Notes under the pieces: generated by a model
The model's database searches: none
Told to the model about the DNA's origin: nothing
What the model saw: the letters and a program-made list of their open reading frames with translations, nothing else
Translations under genes and position numbers: made by a program
Source: Anisus vortex
Lineage: Eukaryota; Mollusca; Gastropoda; Planorbidae
Direction of reading: 5' to 3'
DNA length: 64,000 nucleotides
NCBI GenBank assembly: GCA_949126835.1
Contig: OX421496.1
Span: 19,911,844 to 19,975,843 of the forward strand
Shown here: piece by piece, positions 1 to 11,372 of the stretch
Numbering within the stretch: position 1 is the stretch's first letter
Layout of the letters: every line of letters starts with the position of its first letter

Positions 1-70
1 TTTCGTTATCAGTCGATCATCTATCACGTGACTTCTTCTCCACGTCAGATTCATTCGGACAATCTTGCCC

Positions 71-560
71 AATAATGACATACTGTTTAACAAAGTTGAT
101 ATACAAATTATTTACATTCAATAATGACGCACTGTTTAACACAGTTTATATACAAATTATTTACTTTCAATAATGACGCACTGTTTAACAAAGTTGATAT
201 ACAAATTATTTACTTTCAATAATGACGTACTGTTTAACACAGTTGATATACAAATTATTTACTTTCAATAATGACGTACTGTTTAACACAGTTGATATAC
301 AAACTATTTATTTTCAATAATGACGTACTGTTTAACACAGTTGATATACAAACTATTTATGTTCAATAATGACGTACTGTTTAACACAGTTGATATACAA
401 ATTATTTACTTTCAATAATGACGTACTGTTTAACACAGTTGATATACAAACTATTTATTTTCAATAATGACGTACTGTTTAACACAGTTGATATACAAAC
501 TATTTATTCTCAATAATGACGTACTGTTTAACACAGTTGATATACACATTATTTACTTTT
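71..560. repeat. 49-bp minisatellite, 10 copies
   Basis: Ten head-to-tail copies of a 49-bp unit beginning AATAATGACG and containing CTGTTTAACA. Copies differ at a few positions: GACATAC, GACGCAC or GACGTAC near the start, and AAATTATTTAC or AAACTATTTAT near the end. The period was measured between successive ATAATGAC starts (72, 121, 170). No coding potential is evident. The window's left 70 bases are unique and unassigned. Confidence 0.95.
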
Positions 561-2050
561 ATGTCTAGATTTGACGCAGCAAAACAACAACAACAACAGC
601 AGAAATCAACAACCTTGAACTTGAGAAGTTAATTAAAGAGTTGGTCGACCACTGATTAAAATTAACACATTTTGAAAAAAAAAACAGCTTTGTTCATGAC
701 CTTTTAATAAAATATATATTAAAAAAACAAAAACAATGAAGATTAAAAAAATTTCTAATGCACAAAAAGTAAAGTTGCACTGCTCGTTAAATGACATAGA
801 TTGGCTACAACGTTTAAATAGAATTAGTTGTTTGATTTATTCGTACACACTGAAGATAGGAAAAAAATTGCAATTTTTAAAAGATATTTTGTTGATAAAC
901 CAGTGGGTCATTAAATGTACAGCCTCAACACAACTTTTCAGACTTCTAGTAAAATAAAACACATCACCAAAAATAGCCTAAATACAACTTACGACACAGT
1001 GATACAGCAAAGCTCATCTACTTAAATAAAAACTACTTATTACAAAAGGTCTAAATACAACATACCACCACACCTCGACCTTGATATAATGTTCTGTTTT
1101 CGTCTTTGAAATCGCCATATGGCTGGTTTAACATGTTCTGATGTTCTGTTTGCTGTAATATTTGTTTTAGCGGCACCCTGTAGTGCTGTGCAGTGGAACA
1201 GCCAGGATAGCAAGGTGTTTGTGTGTGTGTGGTGGGGGGGGGGGAGGAGGAAGCAAAAAGTGCCAAGCAGCGGGGCAGTGGCAACTTGAGGTATATCAAG
1301 TAACTCGTGTACAATTTCACTCTAAACTATTCGTAAACAAATATTTTATCTTCTAATCACTAGTCTATATCAAACCTTACGATTTAAAGTTAAATTAATT
1401 ATAATATATTTCAAAGTTTAAAATTCTCATTTTATAAGTACACATGTGTATCAGGAAAAATGTGTAATGATTCGGAAGAATTAGGTTTAATTACTAGTCA
1501 AAACAATAATGCAGCAATTCATTTTTTTAAATGAAAATCAATGGCCATCACAATTTAGAAAGGCTTATCAAATAAATAAATAATGATAATAATGTTTATC
1601 TGTATAACAATTTAGAAATTATTTTTTTTAAATATTAATGTAATTTCAAATTCTATGAAAATTTGTGTTTTCTTCGCTGTATATAAGCTAACTGTTTTTT
1701 TATGTAATCAATTCTCAAGAGAAAAAATATATTAATTACTAAAACAAAAATACATTCGGGGAAAAAACAAGTGCCCCACACCGCTTGCCTCGACGACGCC
1801 TATGTGGATGGAAAACGTAATCTATCTTCTATTGTAGTCCATACATAAACCCACACAGTACTATAAAAGTACCACACACAAAAATAGGACAACCACGAAA
1901 CATATACCGGTAATATTTGCAAGCAAAACATAATATTGTATTTCGTGTTCAGTTTTATTGTAGCCCTGTCAGAGGTCAGTCTACTTTAGAAAAGTACAAG
2001 TCAAGTATTGGCGAGCCATAAATCATGACGTTACTTTTTAGCACAAGGAC
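561..2050. other. AT-rich intergenic or intronic sequence, no gene seen
   Basis: Short (CAA)n and GT/poly-G tracts (near 585 and 1215-1245) and AT-rich unique sequence. The open stretches are short, low in complexity and lack any recognisable motif. I see no splice-bounded exon. Confidence 0.6.
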
Positions 2051-2281
2051 CAGTGGCCTAGCTAGGGAGGGGCAGGGGGGACATATGTCCCCGGGCGCCA
2101 CGTTAGGGGCGCCAAAATGAGTATTAAAACTAATTATTTAATTTTATTTTGATGTCAACTATAGTATCCCAAATACGTTTGCAAGATTGAATTAATTTTG
2201 GAGCGCCACAAATATCTTCATTACAAACCAGTTGGCAAGCATGATTTTGGCGCCCCCATTGAGCGTTAAGGGGCGCCATTC
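2051..2281 (+). mobile_element. Degenerate small inverted-repeat element, CAGTGGC family
   Basis: Begins CAGTGGCCTAGCTAGGG, very close to the CAGTGGCGTAGCTAGGG start at 4479 and to the ends of the element at 24433-24632. Inside, GGGGCGCCAAAAT near 2106 is mirrored by ATTTTGGCGCCCCC near 2240. The expected right end (CTACGCCACTG-like) is not found, so this copy is probably truncated at the right. No transposase is present. The superfamily cannot be assigned from these ends alone. Confidence 0.5.
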
Positions 2282-2361
2282 TACTCATACGACAAATGAC
2301 ACATCCACAATGTAGGATTGCTGATGGCGTTTTTTTTTTAACAAAGATCAGTTCGGGTTCA

Positions 2362-2423
2362 AATATTATTCTTCATATACTGAAAGTGGCATCTGGTTTT
2401 AACAATTATACAGGTTGGATAAT
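2362..2423 (+). repeat. 62-bp exact direct repeat (partner 3172-3233)
   Basis: The 62 bases starting AATATTATTCTTC are repeated without mismatch 810 bp downstream. The two copies bracket the decayed transposase described in the next entry. Flanking bases differ on both sides. Confidence 0.9.
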
Positions 2424-2519
2424 TTCGACTCGAATATACTTAGCATGACTACACTCAGCTAAACAGGGTCCAGTTGTTATCACATTTTTTGGAACAGTTG
2501 AAAGTATATATTTGTTTTT

Positions 2520-3482
2520 TTCTCGTTCAACAACTCGTTGGGAGGAATTAAAAAGAGTTGTGCCAATCACAGTGAATGTGAAGAGGGAGTTTGAAACACG
2601 CTGGAGTGTACGATCAGAAGCTGTTAAAGCTATTTATGAATAACTAGATGAACTAGTAGGGCTGTTTGACAAATTATCAGAAGATGCAACTATGACCAGA
2701 AGTGATGCAGAAACTTTGCTGGCAGGTATATTAAACTTTAACTTCCTAGTTTCGTTACATTTCTGGAACATCATACTTGGGAAAATTGATCGTGTCCAGA
2801 AACGGTTGCAGGATCCCACTATGATTTTCAAGGAAGCAGCAAACATCTGATCTTGAATCGCTGGAGCAAGAACTTGTCAACATTTGTGATAATTTGAGCC
2901 AGGTTGCGGTAGAAAATGGAAAAACAAGATGCACAACTTGGGGAATCGAGGTTGACAGAAGGAAGACGACAAAGGAGGATGCCTGGAGAATTAGCAAGAG
3001 ATGCAGGACTTTCTGCAGAAGAAGAAATTGCACGTGTTATGAACAGCGTAATTGATAGACTCAGGAGATATCAATACGGTTTTTACGTCTAAAAAAGCTA
3101 AACACCAAATTTGGATTTTTACTAGACGTCAAAACTCCCGAAACAAATGTTAGTACACTTCGTCAATAGTCAATATTATTCTTCATATACTGAAAGTGGC
3201 ATCTGGTTTTAACAATTATACAGGTTGGATAATAGTCACGAATTGTGCACAGCAATCGGAGACTGCAAAATGCTGCTCAGTGCCCAGACTGAAGTTCTAC
3301 CGGAAACTCCTTTGGATCTTCTTGGTTTTGTTGTTTCATATGGAGATGACGTATTTCCGAATCTGCGCATTGCACTGCAAATACTTCTAACGATTGCTGT
3401 TTCAATTGCATGCTGTGAGCGGTCCTTCAGCAAACTGAAGCTTATTTTGTCTTATTTAATTCAAAGGGACAAGATCGTCTGA
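2520..3482 (+). pseudogene. Decayed hAT-type (ZMYM1-like) transposase
   Basis: Read on the + strand, several frames together give pieces typical of hAT transposases of the ZMYM1-like type. A TTRWEELKRV-like stretch starts near 2527, an RRMPGELARD-to-VIDRLRR stretch lies at about 2965-3065, and 3225-3482 ends in a hATC dimerisation-type motif (SIACCERSFSKLKL). The hATC domain is the conserved C-terminal part of these DNA transposases. The reading frame is broken by an in-frame TAA at 2641, by frame changes between pieces, and by a duplicated 62-bp block at 3172. It is a dead relic and cannot encode a working enzyme. Family assignment rests on motif recognition by eye. Confidence 0.7.
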
Positions 3483-3484
3483 GT

Positions 3485-3570
3485 CAGGGGTCGGCAACCT
3501 AGGGAGGGGTGCCAAACTTGGCACGCACTGCGATTTTCAATGGCACGCGAGATACTTCCAAGAGGTGTTT
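3485..3570 (+). mobile_element. hAT-like terminal sequence (CAGGGGTCGGCAACC)
   Basis: The stop of the relic transposase is followed at once by CAGGGGTCGGCAACC and a GTGCCAAACTTGGCACGC stretch. A closely similar CAGGAGTAGGCAACC start sits at 30115, directly before the large satellite. Ends of the form CAGNGGTNNNCAA are common in hAT elements. A matching opposite end was not found nearby. Confidence 0.45.
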
Positions 3571-3629
3571 TTTTTATTGATAAAAAAGATGCTTTTTTTA
3601 TTGATGAAAAAACATTTTCCAGTTCTTAA

Positions 3630-3725
3630 TGAGGAAAACTGACTGTTGAAGACGATGTTTCTGAATGACAGAGCGACACATTTCAGTTAGTTGAACGCAT
3701 TTACAAGGACGGGTTAAATCAAGTG
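3630..3725 (+). pseudogene. Fragment of ZBED5/GTF2IRD2-like hAT transposase
   Basis: The + strand reads as FLNDRATHFS followed by LNAF and is clearly similar at the base level to 7010-7200. In ZBED5-like, hAT-derived proteins a motif of the form FLxDLTxHLNxLN is characteristic. Frameshifts and stops are present, so this is a relic. Confidence 0.5.
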
Positions 3726-3744
3726 GGTTAAATGGACAAAAAAT

Positions 3745-3990
3745 TAGTTCAGGAAATGTTTATTTACAACTTACAACTGTTTAACGTAAATCAATTGTAT
3801 ACCTCTAATAATTAAATATTGTGATGATTACCATAATGCTAGATTTATAAAAAGAAATAATAATTAGTCAGTAATATTTGTTATATTACAAAACATAACT
3901 TGTTTGGCATCAATATTGAATCAAAATTATAAACTTTATTTGAATTAAAGGGCGATAATTAACCCGTTTTATTTTTGCTATTATTTCTAA
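3745..3990 (+). repeat. Dispersed repeat, inverted partner at 8960-9145
   Basis: The stretch from GGAAATGTTT through ACTTGTTTGGCATCA to TAACCCGTTTT matches the reverse complement of 8960-9145 with a modest number of mismatches and small gaps. It follows the transposase fragment at 3630-3725 and is probably the 3' non-coding part of that element family. Confidence 0.65.
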
Positions 3991-4200
3991 TATTGTGTTT
4001 CTTTTTTTTATTTCATAATAGACTAAATGGCCTACAACTTATAACGTTATAATGACCAAACTGTAAAATGTAGTTGAAAATTAGGCTATATAAATATTAG
4101 AGTTCAAATATTCATCGTTTTTGTAAAAAAAAAAAAAATTACATAAACAGTCTCAGTCTTGTAATGGCCCATTTTCGATTGAGAAACTAAATATGTTTTA

Positions 4201-4310
4201 GGGACATCTCACTTCGAGGTCTTGGGGCATCTCACCTCAAGGTCTTTGGGTATCTCAACTCAAGGTCTTGGGGCATCTCACCTCAAGGTCTTGGGGCATC
4301 TCACCTCGAG
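4201..4310. repeat. 23-bp minisatellite, about 5 copies
   Basis: Unit GGGGCATCTCACCTCAAGGTCTT repeated nearly five times with a few substitutions. AT-rich sequence without a gene flanks it on both sides. Confidence 0.9.
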
Positions 4311-4478
4311 TGACGGCTAAGTAGCCCATATTCATGATTTACAAGCTAAAACTCTTATTGTTTTTGTTGTTTTTTTAAAGAGGGGTGAGGCAGTCAATAA
4401 CTGTTCTCTCAAATGCCTCGCGGCTGTATGTTCCCATGGAATATGCCTTCATGTGGTCCCGCCGGATTGGGTCCTTGT

Positions 4479-4530
4479 CAGTGGCGTAGCTAGGGTCATC
4501 TGCGCAAGTATGCGCCCATTCTCGGGGGGG
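4479..4530 (+). mobile_element. Left end of CAGTGGCGTAGC-family element
   Basis: CAGTGGCGTAGCTAGGG at 4479 matches the ends of the elements at 2051 and 24433-24632. It runs into a poly-G tract and then an AT microsatellite, and no right end is visible. Probably a broken copy. Confidence 0.4.
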
Positions 4531-4559
4531 GGGGGGGTATTATTTTACTTTCCTTTTAA

Positions 4560-4560
<1 letters not shown>

Positions 4561-4638
<78 letters not shown>
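4561..4638. repeat. (TA)n microsatellite
   Basis: Almost pure alternating TA over about 75 bases, preceded by a poly-G run (about 4525-4537). Any open frame across it is compositional. Confidence 0.98.
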
Positions 4639-4639
<1 letters not shown>

Positions 4640-4752
4640 CCCAGTCATTAAAGTTTAATTACACAATGTGTCTTTGCGTCCCTAAGTAATCGAATCAAAG
4701 CTGAACAATATTTTTCTTTTAGTCTCCTACGCTTTATGTCAATACTTTTACT

Positions 4753-5675
4753 ATTTATACTAGGGATGTTAAAACCGTTTTTTTTCCTAAACCGGTTTTC
4801 GGCTCAATAAAACCGGTTTAAAACCGGATTTCGGTTCCCTCCACCTCCGCGCAATGTCACACGTCACATGTCGGAAAAGCCAAATGTGCGTAGTTTTGTA
4901 GGTAGGCCTATATTTGAAAAATGCTTCAAACTTAATTAGTGTTTGCAGGGCATTAAAATTTAATGGATTGATTTGTGTGAATACAATATGATTTTGTACT
5001 CTTTACCATAAAATTCTTTAGAACTACAAAAAATCTGGGCTAATTGATAATAACTGATAATAGCTTAAATTTTAATTTTTCCATAGTGTTAATCAAATTA
5101 TCGTTGACCATAACATTAATGAAGCATTTGAAGAGGCATAGACTCTATATGGTAACTTGTAAAAAAATGTATTGAAAGGTTTCGCATAGCACAAATCAAA
5201 AGAATGTGTATTTAATAGTGCCGTTAATAATAAAGCACAGACGCGGTGTCTAGCCGCTTTGTTCAGAGTCACAGGGAAGGGCTTGTTTGCGTCTCTCCAT
5301 TGCGTACATCAAAGAGCATGAGCCGACAAGTAAAAAGACACATGTTAGATCTAATTGTAACTGTAACTTAACATTTGGTTTGATGTTGTTTTTATCGCAA
5401 GCCATAGACAGATTAGTTAATATTTGGAAGCATACGAAACACAATATCTAAGACTAAATAGTGTTAGAGAGGAATTTCAGGAATTGTTTTGTGCGAATCC
5501 AACATTATTTATTTAAAATATTTCCATTAGAACCAAAAATAAGGGTCTTTTACATGAAGTAATGATTACCTTCCAACTAACAAACCGAAATCCGGTTTTG
5601 AAAATGAAAACCGGTTTTCTGTTTAAAAACCGGAATCCGGTATTCCGGTAATCGTTTAACATCCCTAATTTATAC
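4753..5675. mobile_element. Intact non-autonomous hAT-like element with 8-bp TSD
   Basis: The element spans 4761-5667 (907 bp). Its left end TAGGGATGTTAAA is the exact reverse complement of the right end TTTAACATCCCTA (13 bp). It is flanked by a perfect 8-bp direct repeat, ATTTATAC, at 4753-4760 and 5668-5675. An 8-bp target-site duplication is the hallmark of hAT transposition. Both ends carry several ACCGGTTTT motifs in inverted arrangement, the usual pattern of subterminal transposase-binding sites. The interior is AT-rich and encodes no transposase, so it would have moved using another element's enzyme. The perfect TSD suggests a fairly recent insertion. Confidence 0.9.
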
Positions 5676-6486
5676 ACACACAAAAATTAACTCTGTTAAT
5701 TATTTAATTTTTTTTACTATTAATAAATATATATAGTAAGACTGGTAATAAATAATAGTTTAAAATACCATAAGTCATGTCTCCTTTTTTTTCTTTGTAA
5801 CATTATAGAACATCAAGCCATTAAAAAAAGTACATGAAAAAAATATTTCCACATAACATTGTATCATTTCATGTTTCATGTGATAACATAAAATGTTAAC
5901 CTGTCTCTCAATTTTATTGAAATTCAATAGTATTCTTTAAAAAAAAATTGAAATCACAACTATTCACTTATAACTTTCACAGTGTCATATCTATCACCTT
6001 AATTGAATCTAATTTATAAAACAAAATAATTTATTATGAAAATTAGTATGAACATTCCAAACGCTCAATGTTTACATTTAACAATCATTCTATTGTAGAC
6101 AACAATATTAAATTCATTATCACATTAATACTTTCTAAAAGAACGATAATATTTATTTACCTTTTCAGTATACATATATATGCGACTGAATTTAACTAGT
6201 AATTCTCTCTACTTTCTACTATTGGCTTCTGTATCGTTACACCAAGTCCATATTTTATCAAATAACATTTCTTTTTCTACACCAATCGTATTGTTCCTCA
6301 GATTAATTTTTTACTCCTGTTGTATCCCCAATTATAACAGCCGGGTATATTGGATTTTCCATTATTATTGCCACTGTTACTGCATATATCCAAGGTGAAT
6401 TAATATCAACATTAGTAGTTTTACTATTGATTATTTCCATCTGCTATTTTTTTTACTTCACTGCTATGTACAGTGTAATACTCTTG
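5676..6486. other. AT-rich stretch, no gene seen
   Basis: Very AT-rich sequence with short homopolymers. Short open frames exist but show no protein motif and no plausible splice borders. Confidence 0.6.
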
Positions 6487-6630
6487 CATTAGTTATGTAG
6501 ACACAATAAGAGTTTTATATAGCATTAGTTCTGTAGACACAATAAGAGCTGTATATAGCATTAGTTCTGTAGACACAATAAGATCTGTATATAGCATTAG
6601 TTCTGTAGACACAATAAGAGCTATATACCA
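6487..6630. repeat. 36-bp minisatellite, 4 copies
   Basis: Four copies of a unit starting CATTAGTTCTGTAGACACAA, period 36. Because 36 is a multiple of 3, a repeating minus-strand open frame appears across it; this is compositional. Confidence 0.92.
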
Positions 6631-6719
6631 ACTGCGTCTTACGTAAACTGTGATCATATTTGTGATAAAAAGTTTGGTAACATTATAATTGCCTTCCTCC
6701 TTTGAGAATTGCTGCAACA

Positions 6720-6831
6720 CCTGTTACGTTATGCCTGTTACGTTATGCCTGTTACGTTATGCCTGTTACGTTATGCCTGTTGCGTTATGCCTGTTACGTT
6801 ATGCCTGTTACGTTATGCCTGTTACGTTATG
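6720..6831. repeat. 14-bp minisatellite, 8 copies
   Basis: CCTGTTACGTTATG repeated eight times in tandem with one substitution (TGCG for TACG). It lies 90 bp downstream of the 36-bp array. Confidence 0.95.
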
Positions 6832-7009
6832 CCTTATTTTCTTCCTGTCTTCTCTGTTTGATTATTAGAATAATTATTCTTGTCTGTATTATACAAATTT
6901 CCTTCGCTATGTATTTTCTATCACTTCACTAAATGCTCTAATTGTCCTTCTCGATTACTATATCTGTTAAAAACATATTGCGTCCATTGTTGTGTCTTTT
7001 TAATGCCCA

Positions 7010-7600
7010 GTATGAAGTCATCTTGGAGAAATTGTCTGGAAGCAATGTAAGGTGTTTCTTGATGAACATTTTCAGGCATTGAATGAGTAGAACTGACTGT
7101 TCAAAGCCGATGTTTCTGAATGACCTGGTGACACATTTCAGTGAGTTGAATTTGCATTTACAAGTACAGGGTCAAACAGCACGACCGCTGGAATGGATTT
7201 GCATTGAAACTGGACTTGTCTTTTCGTGAAATAAAACTCAAAACATTTTATTACTTCCTTAATTTAAGGCATAGATATTTGGACTTTTTCAGAAGTACAT
7301 TGAAGTACTTAAAGCGGAGTTTTCAAGACTTTCAAATTCATGAACTTATGTTTTCATACTACAACCTACTTAGATCTAGTTATTTTTTTTTTTAATGGAG
7401 GGATATTGACGATTTTAAAATGCAGCTAGTTGAATTTTAAACATTACAAAAATAGGCATCAAAAATGGAAGGAAGCTGCTTAGGAAAGGCATCAACTATT
7501 CTCAACTGCTTTGCATTCGCTTTACTTTCGTTTCATTTACACTTTTGAACAGATTGTACCGCACATGAACGATGTTTTAAGCATACAAAGAGGTCACTTA
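7010..7600 (+). pseudogene. Decayed ZBED5/GTF2IRD2-like hAT transposase
   Basis: Across shifting + frames the stretch reads FLND, then THFSELN (about 7120-7150), LKLDLSFREIK-like text (7204 on), and YLKRSFQDFQIHELMFSY (7300-7350), then an LQLVEF-like segment near 7420. This order (FLNDL..HLNELN, then EF..RFxDFxxHE, then LQxELxxLQ) matches hAT-derived ZBED5/GTF2IRD2-type proteins as I know them. Frame changes and stops mean it is non-functional. The block at 7010-7170 aligns with the shorter relic at 3630-3725. Confidence 0.6.
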
Positions 7601-8959
7601 CACTTGATCTATCATAAGTGACTTCAAAAATAGTTTTCATGCTCATCTCCTTTTGAATGAAACAAAAATATAATTATATCTTAAACAAATTTTACACTTT
7701 GACAGATTTGTTTATTATTTTAAAAAAAAATCAAACTATAGTAAAAAGCACAGAAGATGTTCAGTGTATGCTTTAGCATTGTATTTATAAAGCTACAATT
7801 CCTAAGAATTAAAACAACTAGAAATGTTATGTTGTTATATGTTTGACACAAAAGACAATTTGACAATACTTTACAATTAAAATGCAATTTTAGCAAGAAT
7901 AAGAGTCAACATTTTAGGATTTGCTAAAAAAAAAAGGGCTTGAAGTCTTTCAACAAACACACTAAGCCGTTTCCATTGACAGTAATTTAATAGCAATGCG
8001 TTTTGGTTGACCCCATTCATTATAGCAAGAATAAAGAAAGAATATCAACTGTATGGCACTCATTGAAGAAACTCTGCAGCCTATCAAATCAGGACTATTA
8101 TGAGAATCTACTTCCTGTGGACATTACCGAGAGTGAAACAGACTAACACTGTTATTTTTATCATTAAATAAATGATAGAAAGGCATTTGTATGAAGTGTT
8201 TTGCACTATTTATTTCAAAACAACGGTATATTATTACTATAGTACTATAAAAAAAAAACGATGTATCCATTTAAAATGAAAAAATGATCAAAACAGACAT
8301 CTTTTAAAAAAATAATCAAGTCTTAGGTTCTGTTTTTAATGAAATTTGATAAAATTGATATGATAAAAATATAGTCTATATTGATCCAACTAAAAATATA
8401 TGTGCGTAGATTTTTTGGGGCAAGTTTCAAAGTTCAAATTTGCATTTTCGCAAAACGCGAGATGTGTGACTTAGACATTTTTAGATTCTTTTGATGAACT
8501 TTGATTTAAAAAAACTATACGCTGATCAAACTAAATATATAAGTGGTTAATGTCTTTTTTTAATATATTATGACTTTGGGGGAACGTTTTAAAATTTAAA
8601 TTTGCATTTCCCAACTTTCTTATTAATGTCTGTAAATTTTAATGTGCTTGTGAAGATACTACTGTGACCTGCTATAAATAAATCTATTATAACTGTATTT
8701 GATCTCAGATTTCCTCTGATGTATATAGTGCATAAAAGCAACCATCAAGTAACGTAATTAAGCGAAATAGATGCTTACTAACAATACAAACTGGATATTC
8801 CATTTAGTGTTTTAAAATGTAGGCCTACATATAAATTCTTTAAATCATAAAATATTTAAATAATTTCCAACTATCTTTTATAGTTAGATCATTTTAAAAA
8901 TTATAAACTGTAAACACTTATTATTTCATAAAGAAAAAAAAATTATTGGAAATATTAAA
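7601..8959. other. AT-rich, possibly relic transposon sequence
   Basis: No coding motif is legible. Two diverged copies of a GCAAGTTTC...TTTGCATTT-type stretch sit near 8420 and 8580, suggesting an old local duplication. A line near 8030-8140 could be further transposase relic, but I cannot support it. Confidence 0.4.
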
Positions 8960-9145
8960 GCAAAGAAAACGGGATAATTATCTCCCTTTAATTAAATTAA
9001 AGTTTCCAACTTTGATTCTAATGATGCCAAACAAGTTATTTTTGTAATATAACTAATATTACTTATTAATACAAATCCAGCAATATTACAGGACAAAAAT
9101 TATTTCACGTTAAACAGTTTTAATCAAACATTCCCTGCATAAATT
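8960..9145 (-). repeat. Inverted copy of the 3745-3990 repeat
   Basis: The reverse complement shares ACTTGTTTGGCATCA, GTTATATTACAAAA and the GATAATTA.CCCGTTTT region with 3745-3990. The pair lies about 5 kb apart in opposite orientation. No transposon ends were found that would make them the two arms of one element. Confidence 0.65.
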
Positions 9146-9221
9146 GTTTTAGTCGATTTAATGCGTTTATACAATTATAGACCTATGATATAAATTGATA
9201 TAATGAAAAAAAAACTTTCTT

Positions 9222-9425
9222 TATCCCTTATGCGAGAACAAATGCATATACGTACTCTTTCTTCCCGGGTGGCATTACGGCATGGAATGCGTTGCCTGAA
9301 CAAACCAGGAAAACCAGTAACTTAACATAATTTAAAACATAAATAAATATGCAAGACTCGACTCGGACCACGGATGAGCGTAGGACGCAATAATCTTCTT
9401 TATAGAAGGAGCGTCTAGCTGACGT
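9222..9425 (+). mobile_element. 3' fragment of non-LTR retrotransposon (WNALPEQTRKT family)
   Basis: The + strand reads YARTNAYTYSFFPGGITAWN and then ALPEQTRKTSNLT. This is the typical C-terminal end of a non-LTR ORF2 protein (a ...WNxLP... signature). It is followed by GGACCACGGATGAGCGTAGG and an AATCTTCTTTATAGAAGGAG tail. The same tail occurs at 19884-20041 and 52425-52532, and in reverse at 57060-57530 and 23305-23385. It is 5'-truncated, as is usual for these elements, and has in-frame stops. Confidence 0.75.
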
Positions 9426-9630
9426 TCGTAAACGAAAGAAGCTTTTGATCAATACATATTGCTGTTAAATCGATTTTAAATAAATAAATGTAACTCAATT
9501 AGGAACATATAGATAAATTGTAAAAAAAAATACGAATACTAAATGACAACTATGAAATGCCCTGCCGGTAATTACGTAAGTTAGATTTAATGCCCTTGGT
9601 TTTCTTTTTATTTAAACGCGCACATGGGTT

Positions 9631-9693
9631 TTCCCGCCATGTGTTTAGCTGTTCCCGCCATGTGTTTAGCTGTTCCCGCCATGTGTTTAGCTG
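9631..9693. repeat. 21-bp tandem triplication
   Basis: Three exact copies of TTCCCGCCATGTGTTTAGCTG. Confidence 0.95.
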
Positions 9694-11094
9694 TGCAGCC
9701 TGTTATTTGGTTTATATTGCAGATGTATTCTGTAGGCTACGATGTATTTAAACATAATTTGTAAAATATGTGAAGGACACATTGTGTCCACTGGTCAACT
9801 AGTTCTGAACTAATTTGTAGATTTTGTTTTTTTATATATACCAGTTCTATCCACTAGGATTCTCCTCATGATTTAAAACTTAAAACACTCCAGAGCCTCC
9901 ATTGATTTCCTACTTATCGTCAAAATAAAAATTCTAGTCAATTTTTTTACTCCCGACGGCGTATCCGCGGTTTAAAATACCGCTAGTGCATTTTATGATA
10001 AGATTTAAATGCTGCAAAAGATGTTGCTTTTGCTGATAAGGTCGTACAACCCATTCCATGCCCTGGGAACACTGGAGAAGAAAGTTTTGACTACTTAGCA
10101 GGGTTATCTTTCTTTCTACAGAATGTTTCTAAATGTAGATGTTTTTATTAATCTAATGGTGTTAAACTTAGTGTTTGTTTGTGGATATTCACTTGAAAAT
10201 ATACAATAGGGTGTTCTGGGTCGGTCTGGGATAATGAAGATACGTAGCTGCGTGTTAAGGATTTACATTACTAACAAGGTAAATAAACAATGAACAACAT
10301 CCAGCAACGTACACACACATATATTATATACACAGTACACAGTGATTTCACGCTACATTTAACGATCACACACCTGTGTTACTCTATATGTTATAAGGTC
10401 CGTGACCTAGTTGTACAATTGGGTCAGTCGATTGCCTAATACGTCAAACATAAATCAACATCCTGTTATTATATGACAAAACATCAAGTTTTTAAATGTA
10501 TCAGACATTGTAACATAATCAATGTCACTTTATTTGGTAAGACTATGTGGATGTATGCGTGATACATACTGTCAGTTACACAGTGTGGCGAATGATTGGC
10601 CTACCATCTGTTGCTATGAGTGAACTAATCAAAGCGTGTCTACCCATCGGTGTGTAAGCCATAACTTGACACACACGTGTTACTGTAATGGAGTCAGTAA
10701 ATTGTTACTTTTTTTTTATTTTGTGTGACTAATTTCTTTCCTTACATTTACATGTATTGTGTGTGTATGTGAGTGTGAGTACATTACAAATATCGTCACA
10801 ATCTTGTTAAGTACATACAGTGTAAATCAAGGTAAGGTAAACTAACAGTGACAATTTCGTTTGCCTACACACCTATACTGTGACACATTTAGTGCAATGT
10901 ACATTGAAAAGGTGTATGTGTACAGACACCATTTTTTGTATAGGACATATACAGTGGTTTGTTTATCATTTGTTTCCAATTCATTGTTATATGACGCTTA
11001 GCCTATATAGAATATTGCTGATAAAAACAATATTCGTTTAAGTATCTTTAAGTCTCTCTCTGGGCAAATAGAATCTACTGGAGGCCACGCTATC
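9694..11094. other. No gene seen; GT-rich and unique sequence
   Basis: AT-rich sequence with scattered TACAGTG- and GTGTGTATGTG-type runs (10300-10960). A short match to the WNGLP retrotransposon tail may lie near 10050, but it is too short to annotate. Confidence 0.5.
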
Positions 11095-11372
11095 AACACA
11101 CCCTATCAACACATCCTATCAACACACCCTATCAACACACCCTATCAACACACCCTATCAACACACCCTATCAACACACCCTATCAACACATCCTATCAA
11201 CACATCCTATCAACACACCATATAAGCACACACTATCAACACACACTATCAAGACACCCTATCAACACACCCTATAAGCACACACTATCAACACACTATC
11301 AACACACCCTATAAGCACACACTATCAATACACACTATCAACACACCCTATCAACACACCCTATCAACACAC
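11095..11372. repeat. 14-bp minisatellite (CTATCAACACACCC), about 20 copies
   Basis: Imperfect tandem units of CTATCAACACACCC with variants (CATCC, CTATAAGCACACA, shortened CTATCAACACA). The period is mostly 14 bp. It is strongly C-biased on the + strand with almost no G. Confidence 0.95.

Noticed and set aside
10040..10075. Another copy of the WNGLP retrotransposon tail, minus strand
   Set aside because: Match is only about 30 bases; too short to support.
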